Shown here in pieces: positions 1-6,902 of a DNA stretch of 14,761 bases; position 1 is the first letter of the stretch, and the number at the start of each line of letters is the position of its first letter. This DNA comes from an uncultured Actinomycetes bacterium (GTDB lineage: Bacteria > Actinomycetota > Actinomycetes > Nanopelagicales > Nanopelagicaceae): positions 1 to 14,761 of the forward strand of contig CAIYQS010000261.1 in NCBI GenBank assembly GCA_903928395.1. Reading direction: 5' to 3'. The notes under the pieces are model-generated. The model was not told the origin of the DNA. It did not search any database and saw only the letters and a program-made list of their open reading frames with translations. The position numbers and the translations under genes are program-made.

Positions 1-1383
1 ATGCCAGGCTTGCGCGTAACTTCGCAACAAATCAGTTCCACTCGTTGGAATGAATCCCATGGTTCCACCCACCAGTGATCCAAACCGCGCACGCGCCGAA
101 ATACAGGAGAGAATAAAAATTGCAATGACGGCCAAGGTATCTGGACGACGTAGAACTCCTCGAACAATCGAAGGCCGAGTCGCAAGCACAGAATCTAGTT
201 CATCAAATTCCTCGGCGATGACTCCTAAATCCGAATACGTTTGCGGAAGATCGAGTGGCACATCATCATTTAAAAATTTTATGCGGTTGGAGATCGCACT
301 TGTTACTCGATCCAGACCTGCGCGAATCTGACTTCCACGGGGTGGAATGAATTGAGCAACAACGGATGGAGAGAGCAAACGCTTTTTTCTTCTTGTGCGC
401 CTGGCCTTTATAAGGTCCGTTGGGTGAATGAGTAGAAGTGCAACCGCTCCAATTTCATCACCGGCGTAGCCAGGAAGTTTTGCTAACAGGTCAAAAATAA
501 CCCGCAAGAAACTTGTTCCCAATAGTTGAAGGGTGAGCCATGGCAGCATCCACCACGAACAATTCGCCAAAATAACGTAGGCCGCATTTCTGCGATCCAA
601 GAGCAACGGTCTATGCAAAAATGCTTCAGATACATCTACTTCACGGCGCTCACTTGCTGAGGCTTGAGCGTGAAACGCGGTTGCAGCACCAACACAGATA
701 GCGCCAAAACCAGCGACTCGAGCTCGCCAACCCAAATCCACATCATCACGAAAAAGTGCGAGGTTTGGATCAAGCCCACCAAGTTCTTCAAATGCTTCGC
801 GCCGAACCAGCATTCCAGCGGTGCTTACCGAAAGCACTTCCTTGATCTCATCGTGCTGTCCTTGATTCTGCTCGCGATGTTCGAGTCCGGTCCAACGCCC
901 ACCATTAGGAGCAATAGAAATCCCAGCTTCGAGAAGGTGATCCCGGTCGTACCATCCCAATAACTTCGGTCCAGCGATGACGACTTGGGGACGATCATTG
1001 AGTGCTTCGAGAAGTAGTTGAAGCGCATCCTTGGCAGGCGCGCAATCATCATGAATCAACCAGAGGCATTCGTGTGATGCACCAATGGGATCGTGCAGTG
1101 GTGGAGTTTGATCCAGAGCTAATTCAATTGCATCTCCATAACCCAAATCACGATCCGTTTGTATAAAAGTAATTCCTGCGGCGCGGAGCAATTTTGGTGA
1201 TGAATCAATAGACCCAGTATCAACCGCGATGATGCGATCAATGGGACGCGTTTGTGAAGAGAGTGCGGCAATTACTTCTGGGAGCCATGATGCACCATCA
1301 TGAGTAACAATGATTGCGGTTACGAAGAAGCGCGATAACTCTGGCTCTTGATGTGAGAATAATGTTGGAAACTGTTTAACCAT
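1..1383 (-). CDS. Large membrane-associated family 2 glycosyltransferase, N-terminal part (runs off window edge)
   Basis: The frame is open from the ATG at 1383 to the window edge, giving 461 residues without a stop. A ribosome site AAAGGTG lies 7 nt upstream (1391-1397). Residues about 20-240 read as a GT-A family 2 domain: a TAIIVTHDGASWLPEVI start strand, a metal/nucleotide-binding HDD at 111-113, and the FRDDVDLGWRA acceptor/base motif at 211-221. Hydrophobic segments follow at about 268-300 and 415-430, with a basic RRTRRKKR-like linker between them, so the protein is membrane-bound with the catalytic domain probably cytosolic. Actinobacteria encode GT2 proteins of roughly 1000 residues with this layout beside whiB2 and manC, so more than half is probably missing here. 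A role in cell-wall or exopolysaccharide synthesis is inferred; donor and acceptor cannot be read from the sequence. Confidence 0.85.
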   Translation of the reverse strand, partial: MVKQFPTLFSHQEPELSRFFVTAIIVTHDGASWLPEVIAALSSQTRPIDRIIAVDTGSIDSSPKLLRAAGITFIQTDRDLGYGDAIELALDQTPPLHDPIGASHECLWLIHDDCAPAKDALQLLLEALNDRPQVVIAGPKLLGWYDRDHLLEAGISIAPNGGRWTGLEHREQNQGQHDEIKEVLSVSTAGMLVRREAFEELGGLDPNLALFRDDVDLGWRARVAGFGAICVGAATAFHAQASASERREVDVSEAFLHRPLLLDRRNAAYVILANCSWWMLPWLTLQLLGTSFLRVIFDLLAKLPGYAGDEIGAVALLLIHPTDLIKARRTRRKKRLLSPSVVAQFIPPRGSQIRAGLDRVTSAISNRIKFLNDDVPLDLPQTYSDLGVIAEEFDELDSVLATRPSIVRGVLRRPDTLAVIAIFILSCISARARFGSLVGGTMGFIPTSGTDLLRSYAQAWH

Positions 1384-1398
1384 CAAATCGCACCTTTA

Positions 1399-1418
1399 TT
1401 AGAGCGATGTTAGAGCGA
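1399..1418. repeat. Tandem direct repeat TTAGAGCGA, 11-bp period, in the whiB2-glycosyltransferase gap
   Basis: Two exact copies of TTAGAGCGA (1399-1407 and 1410-1418) are separated by TG. They sit between the whiB2 stop and the glycosyltransferase ribosome site. An 11-bp period puts both copies on the same DNA face. It may be a binding site or chance; nothing else supports a function. Confidence 0.4.
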
Positions 1419-1427
1419 GTGTGCGCT

Positions 1428-1730
1428 TTATGCTGACCGGCGTTTGAGGCGACGACGCTCTCGCTCGGAGAGGCCACCCCAAATTCCAAAACGCTCGTCA
1501 TGTCCTAGAGCGTATTCCAAGCACTCCGAACGGACATCACACGAAAGGCAGACGCGTTTAGCCTCTCGAGTAGAACCACCTTTTTCGGGAAAGAAAGCTT
1601 CTGGATCGGTTTGTGCGCAAAGAGCCCGTTCTTGCCAAGAAAGATCAGAATTACCTGAGTCTGTGTTGCCGAGGTTTGTGAGGCCACCCATTGCAAAATC
1701 TGCTTGTGCGGCGATCCGGCGTTCTAGCAT
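1428..1730 (-). CDS. whiB2: WhiB-family iron-sulfur transcription factor, WhiB2/WhmD type
   Basis: This 100-residue protein carries the four cysteines that bind a [4Fe-4S] cluster (C38, C61, C64, C70, pattern C-X22-C-X2-C-X5-C). The turn GIWGG at 82-86 and a basic tail ERRRLKRR follow; that tail is the DNA-binding part. The stretch LSWQERALCAQTDPEAFFP and the spacing match the WhiB2/WhmD branch, which in mycobacteria and Streptomyces controls septation and cell division, usually by binding the housekeeping sigma factor region 4. The ATG at 1730 is preceded by AGGAG with a 5-nt spacer (1736-1740), which fixes the start. The neighbours (manC upstream, a cell-envelope glycosyltransferase 44 bp downstream) match the conserved actinobacterial whiB2 locus. 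Its promoter contains a perfect palindrome, so autoregulation or control by another regulator is likely. Confidence 0.93.
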   Translation of the reverse strand: MLERRIAAQADFAMGGLTNLGNTDSGNSDLSWQERALCAQTDPEAFFPEKGGSTREAKRVCLSCDVRSECLEYALGHDERFGIWGGLSERERRRLKRRSA

Positions 1731-1826
1731 AGAAACTCCTCAAACTAGTTCGGCGACAAGAGAGTGGCACATCTGCTGTGCTGCCCTCCGCGCCTCTCCA
1801 CGGTTGGTGAAGAAACGGCTTGGGTG

Positions 1827-1844
1827 AATTACACGCGTGTAATT
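1827..1844. promoter_or_regulatory. Perfect 18-bp palindrome over the whiB2 -10 element, probable operator
   Basis: AATTACACGCGTGTAATT is its own reverse complement over all 18 bases. Its downstream arm contains the -10 hexamer of the whiB2 promoter, so a bound dimer would block RNA polymerase. The half-sites TTAC/GTAA recall BldD-type boxes (TNAC...GTNA), but the spacing between them is 6 bp rather than the 5 bp I recall for the BldD consensus, so the binding protein is not assigned. Confidence 0.6.
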
Positions 1845-1856
1845 GCTTTCAGTCAA
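1828..1856 (-). promoter_or_regulatory. whiB2 promoter (-35 TTGACT, 17-nt spacer, -10 TGTAAT)
   Basis: On the minus strand, TTGACT (1856-1851) is followed after exactly 17 nt by TGTAAT (1833-1828). This is the best sigma-70-type promoter in the window. Transcription would start near 1821 and leave a leader of about 90 nt before the whiB2 ATG at 1730. Confidence 0.7.
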
Positions 1857-1874
1857 GTCCAGAAGTGGATATTT

Positions 1875-2900
1875 CTACTCTGAAAAGCCAAAAAACTGGT
1901 TCTGGGCAATAAATCCACTGGGAATTTCACTTTGCGGTGCCACAAATGTATTGGAGAGGCGCACCTCAGTTCCAATACGCGCTCCCTCGCCAATAATCGA
2001 ACCACTCAGACGTGCTCCGGCGGCGACCTTGACATGGTTTGATATCAGAGATCCTGATTCGATGGTGGCTGTGGGATCTAGTTCGGCTGTTCTCGCAATG
2101 AGGCAACCTTCATTTTCATAATAGGTTCCGCCAGCCAACAATTCGTCAAAGGCGATCGATTGAGCACTTCCAGAAATGAGATCAACGGTGGCTTTCAGCA
2201 ACGCCGCCGGCGTGCCGATATCCAACCAATAAGCCGTATCCACATACCCCAACAACTTTGCGCCCCGACTTATTAACTCAGGAAATATTTCGCGCTCCAC
2301 ACTCACAACTCGCTCGCTGGGAATTGCATCAATTGCGCTTCTACTAAATACGTAACAACCTGCATTAATAATATTGGTTGGGGGATTTTCCATTTTTTCT
2401 CTGAATGAAAGAATACGTTCACCCTCCATCTCTACAACTCCGAAGGCGCGCGCATCAGCTACTTCGGTCAGATGCAAGGTGACATCTGCGCCTTGAGATC
2501 GATGTAACGCTATCTGCGCTTTGAGATCATGACTGCTGAGGACATCACCGTTAAAAATAACGACGGGTCCATCGTGTTCCAAGAGTTTTGCTGCATTGGC
2601 AATTGCCCCGCCAGTTCCAAGCGCTTTCTCCTCGAGAGCGTATGAAATTTTTATTCCAAATCGTGTGCCATCGCCAAAATATGGTTCGAATACTTCCGCC
2701 ATGTAGGACGTCGCGAGCACGATTTCTTTGATTCCGGCGGCTCGCGCTTTTGCAATCTGATGTTCGGTAAATGGAATGCCAGCAACACGCAGCATAGGTT
2801 TAGGCGTTTGAAAAGTGAGTGGCTGAAGTCGAGTGCCGAAACCTCCAACTAATAAAATAGCCGAAGTTGCTAACGGTTGCGCCGTCGCTAGGGTGTCCAA
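1875..2900 (-). CDS. manC: Mannose-1-phosphate guanylyltransferase (NDP-sugar pyrophosphorylase), ManC/Rv3264c type
   Basis: The protein (341 aa) makes a nucleotide sugar, most likely GDP-mannose from GTP and mannose 1-phosphate. The nucleotidyltransferase signature GGFGTRLQPLTFQTPKPML is at residues 19-37, the LGTGGAI sugar/nucleotide loop at 94-100 and the metal-binding GD at 118-119. The motifs NAGCYVF and VEREIFPELI and the YWLDIGTP segment are typical of the mycobacterial Rv3264c group. The C-terminal ~90 residues form left-handed beta-helix hexapeptide-like repeats. The start is TTG at 2900, the only usable start before the signature, 3 nt after the dapC stop, so translation is probably coupled. 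Location beside whiB2 and an envelope glycosyltransferase matches the mycobacterial manC neighbourhood. GDP-mannose versus another NDP-sugar rests on family similarity. Confidence 0.85.
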   Translation of the reverse strand: MDTLATAQPLATSAILLVGGFGTRLQPLTFQTPKPMLRVAGIPFTEHQIAKARAAGIKEIVLATSYMAEVFEPYFGDGTRFGIKISYALEEKALGTGGAIANAAKLLEHDGPVVIFNGDVLSSHDLKAQIALHRSQGADVTLHLTEVADARAFGVVEMEGERILSFREKMENPPTNIINAGCYVFSRSAIDAIPSERVVSVEREIFPELISRGAKLLGYVDTAYWLDIGTPAALLKATVDLISGSAQSIAFDELLAGGTYYENEGCLIARTAELDPTATIESGSLISNHVKVAAGARLSGSIIGEGARIGTEVRLSNTFVAPQSEIPSGFIAQNQFFGFSE

Positions 2901-2903
2901 TTG

Positions 2904-3992
2904 CTACTTGCTCAGAATTCGGGCAGCCGCCGTGGCTATTTGGTTGTCGGTGGCAGTCAGCGCAACACGAATATGCCGAATACCAGCTTCTCCATAAAAC
3001 CTACCCGGAGTAACCAAAATGCCCAATTGCGCTAGGGCAGAAACTGAATCAAAATCCAATTCACCGCGAGTGCACCAGATGTAAAGCCCGGCTTCACTAT
3101 GTTCCACTTTGAAACCTAGATGTTCCAATGCAGGTCGAAGAAGGTTTCTGCGCTTTGCATATCGTTCTGCTTGCTCATGGACATGAACCTCATCTTTGAG
3201 CGCTGCAACCATCGCTGCTTGCACTGGCGCAGGAACGAGGAGACCAGCATGTTTACGAATCTCGCGTATCTTCGCAATTAATTCCGAATCCCCAATTATT
3301 AAACCACCGCGGTAACCAGCCAAATTAGAACGTTTTGAAAGCGAATGAAGCGAGAGTAAATTCTTGTTATTTCCATTAGCAACGTTAAGTATCGAAATGG
3401 GTTGTTGACCGCCGCTTGAAGCCGGAAAATTGAAATAGCACTCATCACTTGCAATCACAGCACCCGTTCGCCGTGAATACGCAATCACTTGTTCGAGTTC
3501 GGCCCACGGGGAAATTCGACCGGTCGGATTTGAGGGCGAATTAATCCACACAAAATCCGCAGTTGGCCAATGGGTCGGATTGAAATCAACTGGCTCAGCA
3601 ATCGCCTTTGCTAGCAATGCACCAACCAAATACGTTGGATATGCAATTGCTGGGTACAAAACTTTTTTCGCTTCTAATTGCGAAGGCAGATGTGCAATTA
3701 CTTCTTTGGAACCAATACTCGGAAGGACATCAAAGTCACCGCTTACTCCAAGAATATTGATCGCCCAATCTCGAATTGCTTGGCGAAGAGCTGGGGATCC
3801 AACGGTAAGTGGATATCCGGGTGAATTCGAAGTTTCGATGAGCGCCTCTTGAATGAAATCCGGCGTGGGGTCAAAAGGAGTTCCAACCGAGAGTTCGATC
3901 ATTCCGGCCCCATCCATCATCAATGTAGCAACCTCGCGCGCGCGATCGCCGTAGGGGGCTAGTAAGTCCCAGGGAAAATCCGGGAGTTTAAT
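2904..3992 (-). CDS. dapC: Succinyldiaminopimelate transaminase DapC, actinobacterial type (PLP enzyme), start codon non-canonical
   Basis: This fold-type I PLP aminotransferase of the diaminopimelate/lysine pathway converts N-succinyl-2-amino-6-oxopimelate to N-succinyl-LL-diaminopimelate. Visible motifs are LSVGTPFDP, PGYP, NSPSNPTG, SDECY, the PLP lysine in HSLSKRSNLAGYRGG, and the C-terminal IRVALTAT arginine. The first canonical start in frame is TTG at 3923, followed at once by two ATGs. However, the frame stays open upstream and encodes LPDFPWDLLAPYGDRAREV (3986-3930), which is the N-terminus this family normally has (Rv1178 begins with LP-FPWD). No ATG, GTG or TTG exists between that segment and the in-frame TGA upstream. 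I therefore place the start at ATT 3992, 4 nt after the fdxC stop; CTG at about 4007 is the alternative. A conservative call would be 2904-3923. It lies between fdxC and manC in one operon. Confidence 0.85.
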   Translation of the reverse strand: MKLPDFPWDLLAPYGDRAREVATLMMDGAGMIELSVGTPFDPTPDFIQEALIETSNSPGYPLTVGSPALRQAIRDWAINILGVSGDFDVLPSIGSKEVIAHLPSQLEAKKVLYPAIAYPTYLVGALLAKAIAEPVDFNPTHWPTADFVWINSPSNPTGRISPWAELEQVIAYSRRTGAVIASDECYFNFPASSGGQQPISILNVANGNNKNLLSLHSLSKRSNLAGYRGGLIIGDSELIAKIREIRKHAGLLVPAPVQAAMVAALKDEVHVHEQAERYAKRRNLLRPALEHLGFKVEHSEAGLYIWCTRGELDFDSVSALAQLGILVTPGRFYGEAGIRHIRVALTATDNQIATAAARILSK

Positions 3993-3996
3993 TTTT

Positions 3997-4317
3997 TTAC
4001 TCGCCAGCCTTTGGAAGTGAGGTCACCGTCGGGTGATCAGCATCTGAGGCTCCAACCTTGCTAGCGCCACCCGGAGAACCAATGGTTTGGAAGAACCCTG
4101 CATTAATTTCGCCGTATTGTTTCCAATCACCAGGGACGTCATCTTCGTAGTAAATAGCCTCAACGGGGCAGACGGGCTCGCAAGCACCACAATCGACGCA
4201 CTCGTCAGGTTGGATGTAAAGCATCCGGCTACCCTCATAAATACAGTCGACGGGGCACTCCTCGATACAGGACTTATCTTTCACATCAACGCAGGGTGCG
4301 GCGATTACGTAGGTCAC
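3997..4317 (-). CDS. fdxC: Seven-iron (3Fe-4S/4Fe-4S) ferredoxin FdxC
   Basis: This small electron carrier of 106 aa begins MTYVIAAPCVDVKDKSC. Eight cysteines are at 9, 17, 21, 25, 40, 43, 46 and 50. By analogy with Azotobacter ferredoxin I, C9, C17 and C50 hold the [3Fe-4S] cluster, C21, C40, C43 and C46 the [4Fe-4S] cluster, and C25 is free. Length matches the mycobacterial FdxC (about 107 aa). An ATG 21 nt upstream is in frame, but GTG at 4317 is preferred because AAAGGA lies 5 nt before it and family members begin with MTYVI. It leads the fdxC-dapC-manC operon; the fdxC-dapC adjacency is the same in mycobacteria. The electron partner is not evident. Confidence 0.95.
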   Translation of the reverse strand: MTYVIAAPCVDVKDKSCIEECPVDCIYEGSRMLYIQPDECVDCGACEPVCPVEAIYYEDDVPGDWKQYGEINAGFFQTIGSPGGASKVGASDADHPTVTSLPKAGE

Positions 4318-4322
4318 GGTGA

Positions 4323-4328
4323 TCCTTT
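4323..4328 (-). promoter_or_regulatory. Ribosome binding site that decides the fdxC start (AAAGGA)
   Basis: AAAGGA on the minus strand, 5 nt before GTG 4317. It falls inside the longer reading frame, which argues against the upstream ATG at 4338. Confidence 0.65.
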
Positions 4329-4394
4329 CGAGTAGCAATTCCTATCAAGTGCGGAACAATACTAGTTACAGGAAGAGTTGGAAGCGAGGTAGGC

Positions 4395-6005
4395 ATGGAG
4401 CCAGCTCCGACCTCGGCCGAAATTGGGCAAAAAGTAAGTATTCGCTCCCATGACCCCGAGGGTGGGTTTCGAGATTTATTGGGCTTTTTGGTCTCGCCTA
4501 CCCAAGTTCGAAAAAAGGACGGTCGCATCGTCACCTTCGATCCGAGCCAGATAGCGATCTGGAAAGTGGTTCCGGTTAGCTCCTTTTCGACTGGGATATT
4601 CCTGTATGACACCAAGAGTCGGACGGTTCAAGAGCTCGCCATAAGCGATGGCAAAGCGCTGCGATTGTATTGCTGTGGGCCAACCGTGTATCGCGACGCC
4701 CATGTTGGCAATCTCCGCACCTTCCTACTCGCCGATCTCATTTCGCGATTGGTGACCATTGCAGGGCATCAAGTTCGCAGCGTTCAAAATATTACCGACG
4801 TTGGACATATGGGTGAAGATTTTGAGGGTGCCGAAAGCGTGAGCGCCGAAGAAGACAAAGTTCTCGTGCAGGCCCACCTCGAACGCACAGATCCCATTGC
4901 TATTGCACGAAATTACGAAAGCCAATTTCACAGAGATATTGCGCGGATCGGGATAACGCCAGCGGAGATATATCCCCGAGCTACTGAAAGTATCGAGTTG
5001 ATGCAACGACTGATTCAACAACTCATTGATTCTGATCATGCATACGTCGGGACCGACAGTTCCGTTTACTTTTCCGCACGTTCCTTCGAATCTTACGGAG
5101 CATTGAGTGGCAACAAACTGGATGCGTTGAAGCCGGGTCATCGTTATGAGTACACCGGAGACGGGGCGAAGCGATTTCACGCCGACTGGGCGCTGTGGAA
5201 AAACGCGGGGGAACGTACCGAAATGGTGTGGGATTCTCCCTGGGGGTTGGGATTTCCGGGTTGGCATATCGAGTGTTCTGCCATGTCACTTCACTACCTC
5301 GGAGGGCACGTTGACTTGCATTTAGGTGGCATTGATCTGCGCTTCCCGCATCATGAAAACGAGCGAGCGCAGAGTAATTGCGCGGCGATGAGTGAGGTTA
5401 CGGACAGTTGGGTTCACGGAGAACATTTATTATTTGAAGGTAAGAAGATGTCAAAGAGTGCGGGCAATGTTCTCCTGCTCGATGAAGTCATTGCGCGCGG
5501 ATTCGATCCACTCGCAATTCGTCTGGTTTTCCTTGAAAACAAATATCGGTCCCAGATGGATCTGACATGGGAGAACATTGCCTCCGCCGATGCGACTCTC
5601 AAGCGTTGGCGCGCTAAGTACCAAGAATGGGCCACGCAAGAGGTAAAAAACGACGCAGCGGTGGTTTCAGAAATTGTTGAGTCGATATTCGAATTGCTTC
5701 GCAATGACTTAGACACACCCGCTGCGCTCCTGAAATTGCGGAAAATTGAAAAAGATGTAGCAATTTCTGGTAAGACCAAGGCGCAAGTTTTCTCCCGCAC
5801 AGACGAATTTTTTGGACTGGAAATTACCCGCTCAAATCCGACAGAACACATTGGTGAAACCGCCCAGGAATTGATCAGAGCTCGTGCCGAAGCACGTGCC
5901 ATAAAGGACTTCGCTCGCAGCGATGCGTTACGCGATCAACTTTTGACGCATAAAATTAGGGTGATTGATGGGCCAGATGGTCAAAGCTGGGAAGTTATTC
6001 TGTAA
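4395..6005 (+). CDS. cysS: Cysteinyl-tRNA synthetase with an N-terminal SH3-like (Rv0428c-type) domain
   Basis: The 536-residue protein charges tRNA-Cys. Residues 67-536 are a full class I CysRS: GIFLYDT start, CCGPTVY with zinc ligand C94, an HVGN version of the HIGH motif at 103-106, GWHIECSAM with C294, FPHHENE with H319 and E323, and KMSKS at 351-355. It also has the DALR-like helical region and the C-terminal RAEARAIKDFARSDALRDQL segment. That C-terminal part is absent from MshC, so this is not the mycothiol ligase. Residues 10-60 are extra: the pattern GQKVSIR, GGFRDLLGFL, KKDGRIV and AIWKVVP resembles the SH3-like domain that begins Rv0428c/CG3035-type acetyltransferases. The ATG at 4395 has GAGG 5 nt upstream (4386-4389). 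It is divergent from fdxC and overlaps mshB by 11 bp tail to tail. Confidence 0.9.
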   Translation: MEPAPTSAEIGQKVSIRSHDPEGGFRDLLGFLVSPTQVRKKDGRIVTFDPSQIAIWKVVPVSSFSTGIFLYDTKSRTVQELAISDGKALRLYCCGPTVYRDAHVGNLRTFLLADLISRLVTIAGHQVRSVQNITDVGHMGEDFEGAESVSAEEDKVLVQAHLERTDPIAIARNYESQFHRDIARIGITPAEIYPRATESIELMQRLIQQLIDSDHAYVGTDSSVYFSARSFESYGALSGNKLDALKPGHRYEYTGDGAKRFHADWALWKNAGERTEMVWDSPWGLGFPGWHIECSAMSLHYLGGHVDLHLGGIDLRFPHHENERAQSNCAAMSEVTDSWVHGEHLLFEGKKMSKSAGNVLLLDEVIARGFDPLAIRLVFLENKYRSQMDLTWENIASADATLKRWRAKYQEWATQEVKNDAAVVSEIVESIFELLRNDLDTPAALLKLRKIEKDVAISGKTKAQVFSRTDEFFGLEITRSNPTEHIGETAQELIRARAEARAIKDFARSDALRDQLLTHKIRVIDGPDGQSWEVIL

Positions 6006-6900
6006 CTCCCGCAAACAAATCTAACTCTCGACCATTTTTGTCATAAGGCCCAGCTGCCTCACCTTTCACGCGAATGTAGTACTCGCTCCCTCCAATACGT
6101 GTTGCGAGTCGCTTAGAGAAATTGAAGAGATCTCCATTAATTATTAATTGCGTTTGATGAGATTTCAGTGCCGCTAACTTTTGAGGAAGGTATTTCTCGC
6201 CATCAAATTTGGTTGTAACTACTCCATCTGCTTTAACAAATGGCAGCGCCAGCCATTTGGATGGAACATAATTGAAGAGTTTGATGGCGATGCGAACGAA
6301 AAAATTGGTGCTCGTTAAACTTCCATGCAGGGCGGAGCGAGGAATCGCACTCCAATAAATCTTCGAGATTTCCCATGGTTCACCAGTACCAAAGTGGGGA
6401 TCATTTGCCAGCTCTGCGGCACGCATAGCGATTTGATGAGCCTTGATGTGATCTGGATGCCCATACCCGCCGAAGTCATCATAAGAAATCAATACTTGTG
6501 GCTTACGATCGCGAATAACGGTTACCAACCGGCCAGCGGCCTCATCCAAATCGGCTTTCCAGAAGCAATCTGGATTTTCGTTAGGTGGCGTATTCATCAT
6601 CCCGCTGTCGCGGTATTGCCGCTCGGGTGAGCCTAGGAATAGGTAGTCGCTCACACCTAGATGTCCCATTGCGATGGCGAGTTCGGTCTCCCGATAGGTT
6701 CCTAATGTGTTCTCGCGGGCCGCGGCAAGGTGGGCCAAAGAAGCAACTAAGACTTCCCCTTCTTCACCCCGGGTGCAGGTGACAAGCGTGACTGCAGCCC
6801 CTTGGGCCCGATATCCAGCCATGGTGGCGCCGTTATTAATGGTTTCATCATCCGGGTGGGCATGAACCAACAACAGCCGCTTAGGGGGGAGTTCACTCAT
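5995..6900 (-). CDS. mshB: N-acetyl-1-D-myo-inositol-2-amino-2-deoxy-alpha-D-glucopyranoside deacetylase (mycothiol biosynthesis)
   Basis: MshB removes the acetyl group from GlcNAc-inositol to give GlcN-Ins, the substrate to which MshC attaches cysteine on the way to mycothiol, the main thiol buffer of actinobacteria. The 301-residue length matches the family (about 300). The zinc/catalytic motif HAHPDDE is at 13-19 (H15, D18) and the third zinc ligand is in GYGHPDH (H151). Other family marks are VTCTRGEEGEV at 40-50, YRDSGM at 96-101, and the HQTQ and C-terminal LDLFAG segments. A related possibility is the mycothiol conjugate amidase Mca, but the start, the RDSGM motif and the length favour MshB. 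The ATG at 6900 sits 6 nt after a CATAAT -10, so the mRNA is probably leaderless. It is divergent from a TetR gene. Confidence 0.88.
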   Translation of the reverse strand: MSELPPKRLLLVHAHPDDETINNGATMAGYRAQGAAVTLVTCTRGEEGEVLVASLAHLAAARENTLGTYRETELAIAMGHLGVSDYLFLGSPERQYRDSGMMNTPPNENPDCFWKADLDEAAGRLVTVIRDRKPQVLISYDDFGGYGHPDHIKAHQIAMRAAELANDPHFGTGEPWEISKIYWSAIPRSALHGSLTSTNFFVRIAIKLFNYVPSKWLALPFVKADGVVTTKFDGEKYLPQKLAALKSHQTQLIINGDLFNFSKRLATRIGGSEYYIRVKGEAAGPYDKNGRELDLFAGVTE

Positions 6901-6902
6901 GG

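Noticed and set aside
1444..1827. 127-residue open frame on the plus strand over whiB2 and its promoter
   Set aside because: It is antisense to whiB2, rich in Arg and Ser as expected from reverse reading of coding DNA, and crosses the whiB2 promoter and leader.
1860..1882. Stem-loop (about 9 bp with one bulged base, loop TATT) at the manC stop as an intrinsic terminator
   Set aside because: There is no T-run after the stem on the minus strand, the stem has a G-T pair and a bulge, and it partly overlaps coding sequence; evidence is too weak.
3992..3998. A7 run after the fdxC stop as a slippage site joining fdxC to dapC
   Set aside because: The fdxC TAA begins before the run is completed, so slipping within the run cannot remove the stop; only a +1 shift at the stop itself would, and no known signal for that is present.
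4566..4568. Internal GTG as the true cysS start, which would remove the SH3-domain fusion
   Set aside because: The purine run GGAAA directly abuts the GTG, too close for a ribosome site, whereas ATG 4395 has GAGG at 5 nt and the upstream residues match a known domain.
4286..4615. 109-residue frame on the minus strand upstream of fdxC
   Set aside because: It overlaps both the fdxC start in another frame and the SH3-coding part of cysS, and resembles no protein family.
4725..5902. Long open frames on the strand opposite cysS (about 180 and 162 residues)
   Set aside because: They lie entirely antisense to a clear CysRS, have no ribosome site or family resemblance, and their composition follows the codon pattern of the sense gene.
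4395..6005. Identification as MshC, the mycothiol cysteine ligase, because of the neighbouring mshB
   Set aside because: MshC ends after about 410 residues and lacks the C-terminal tRNA-binding region, which is complete here; motifs and length fit CysRS.
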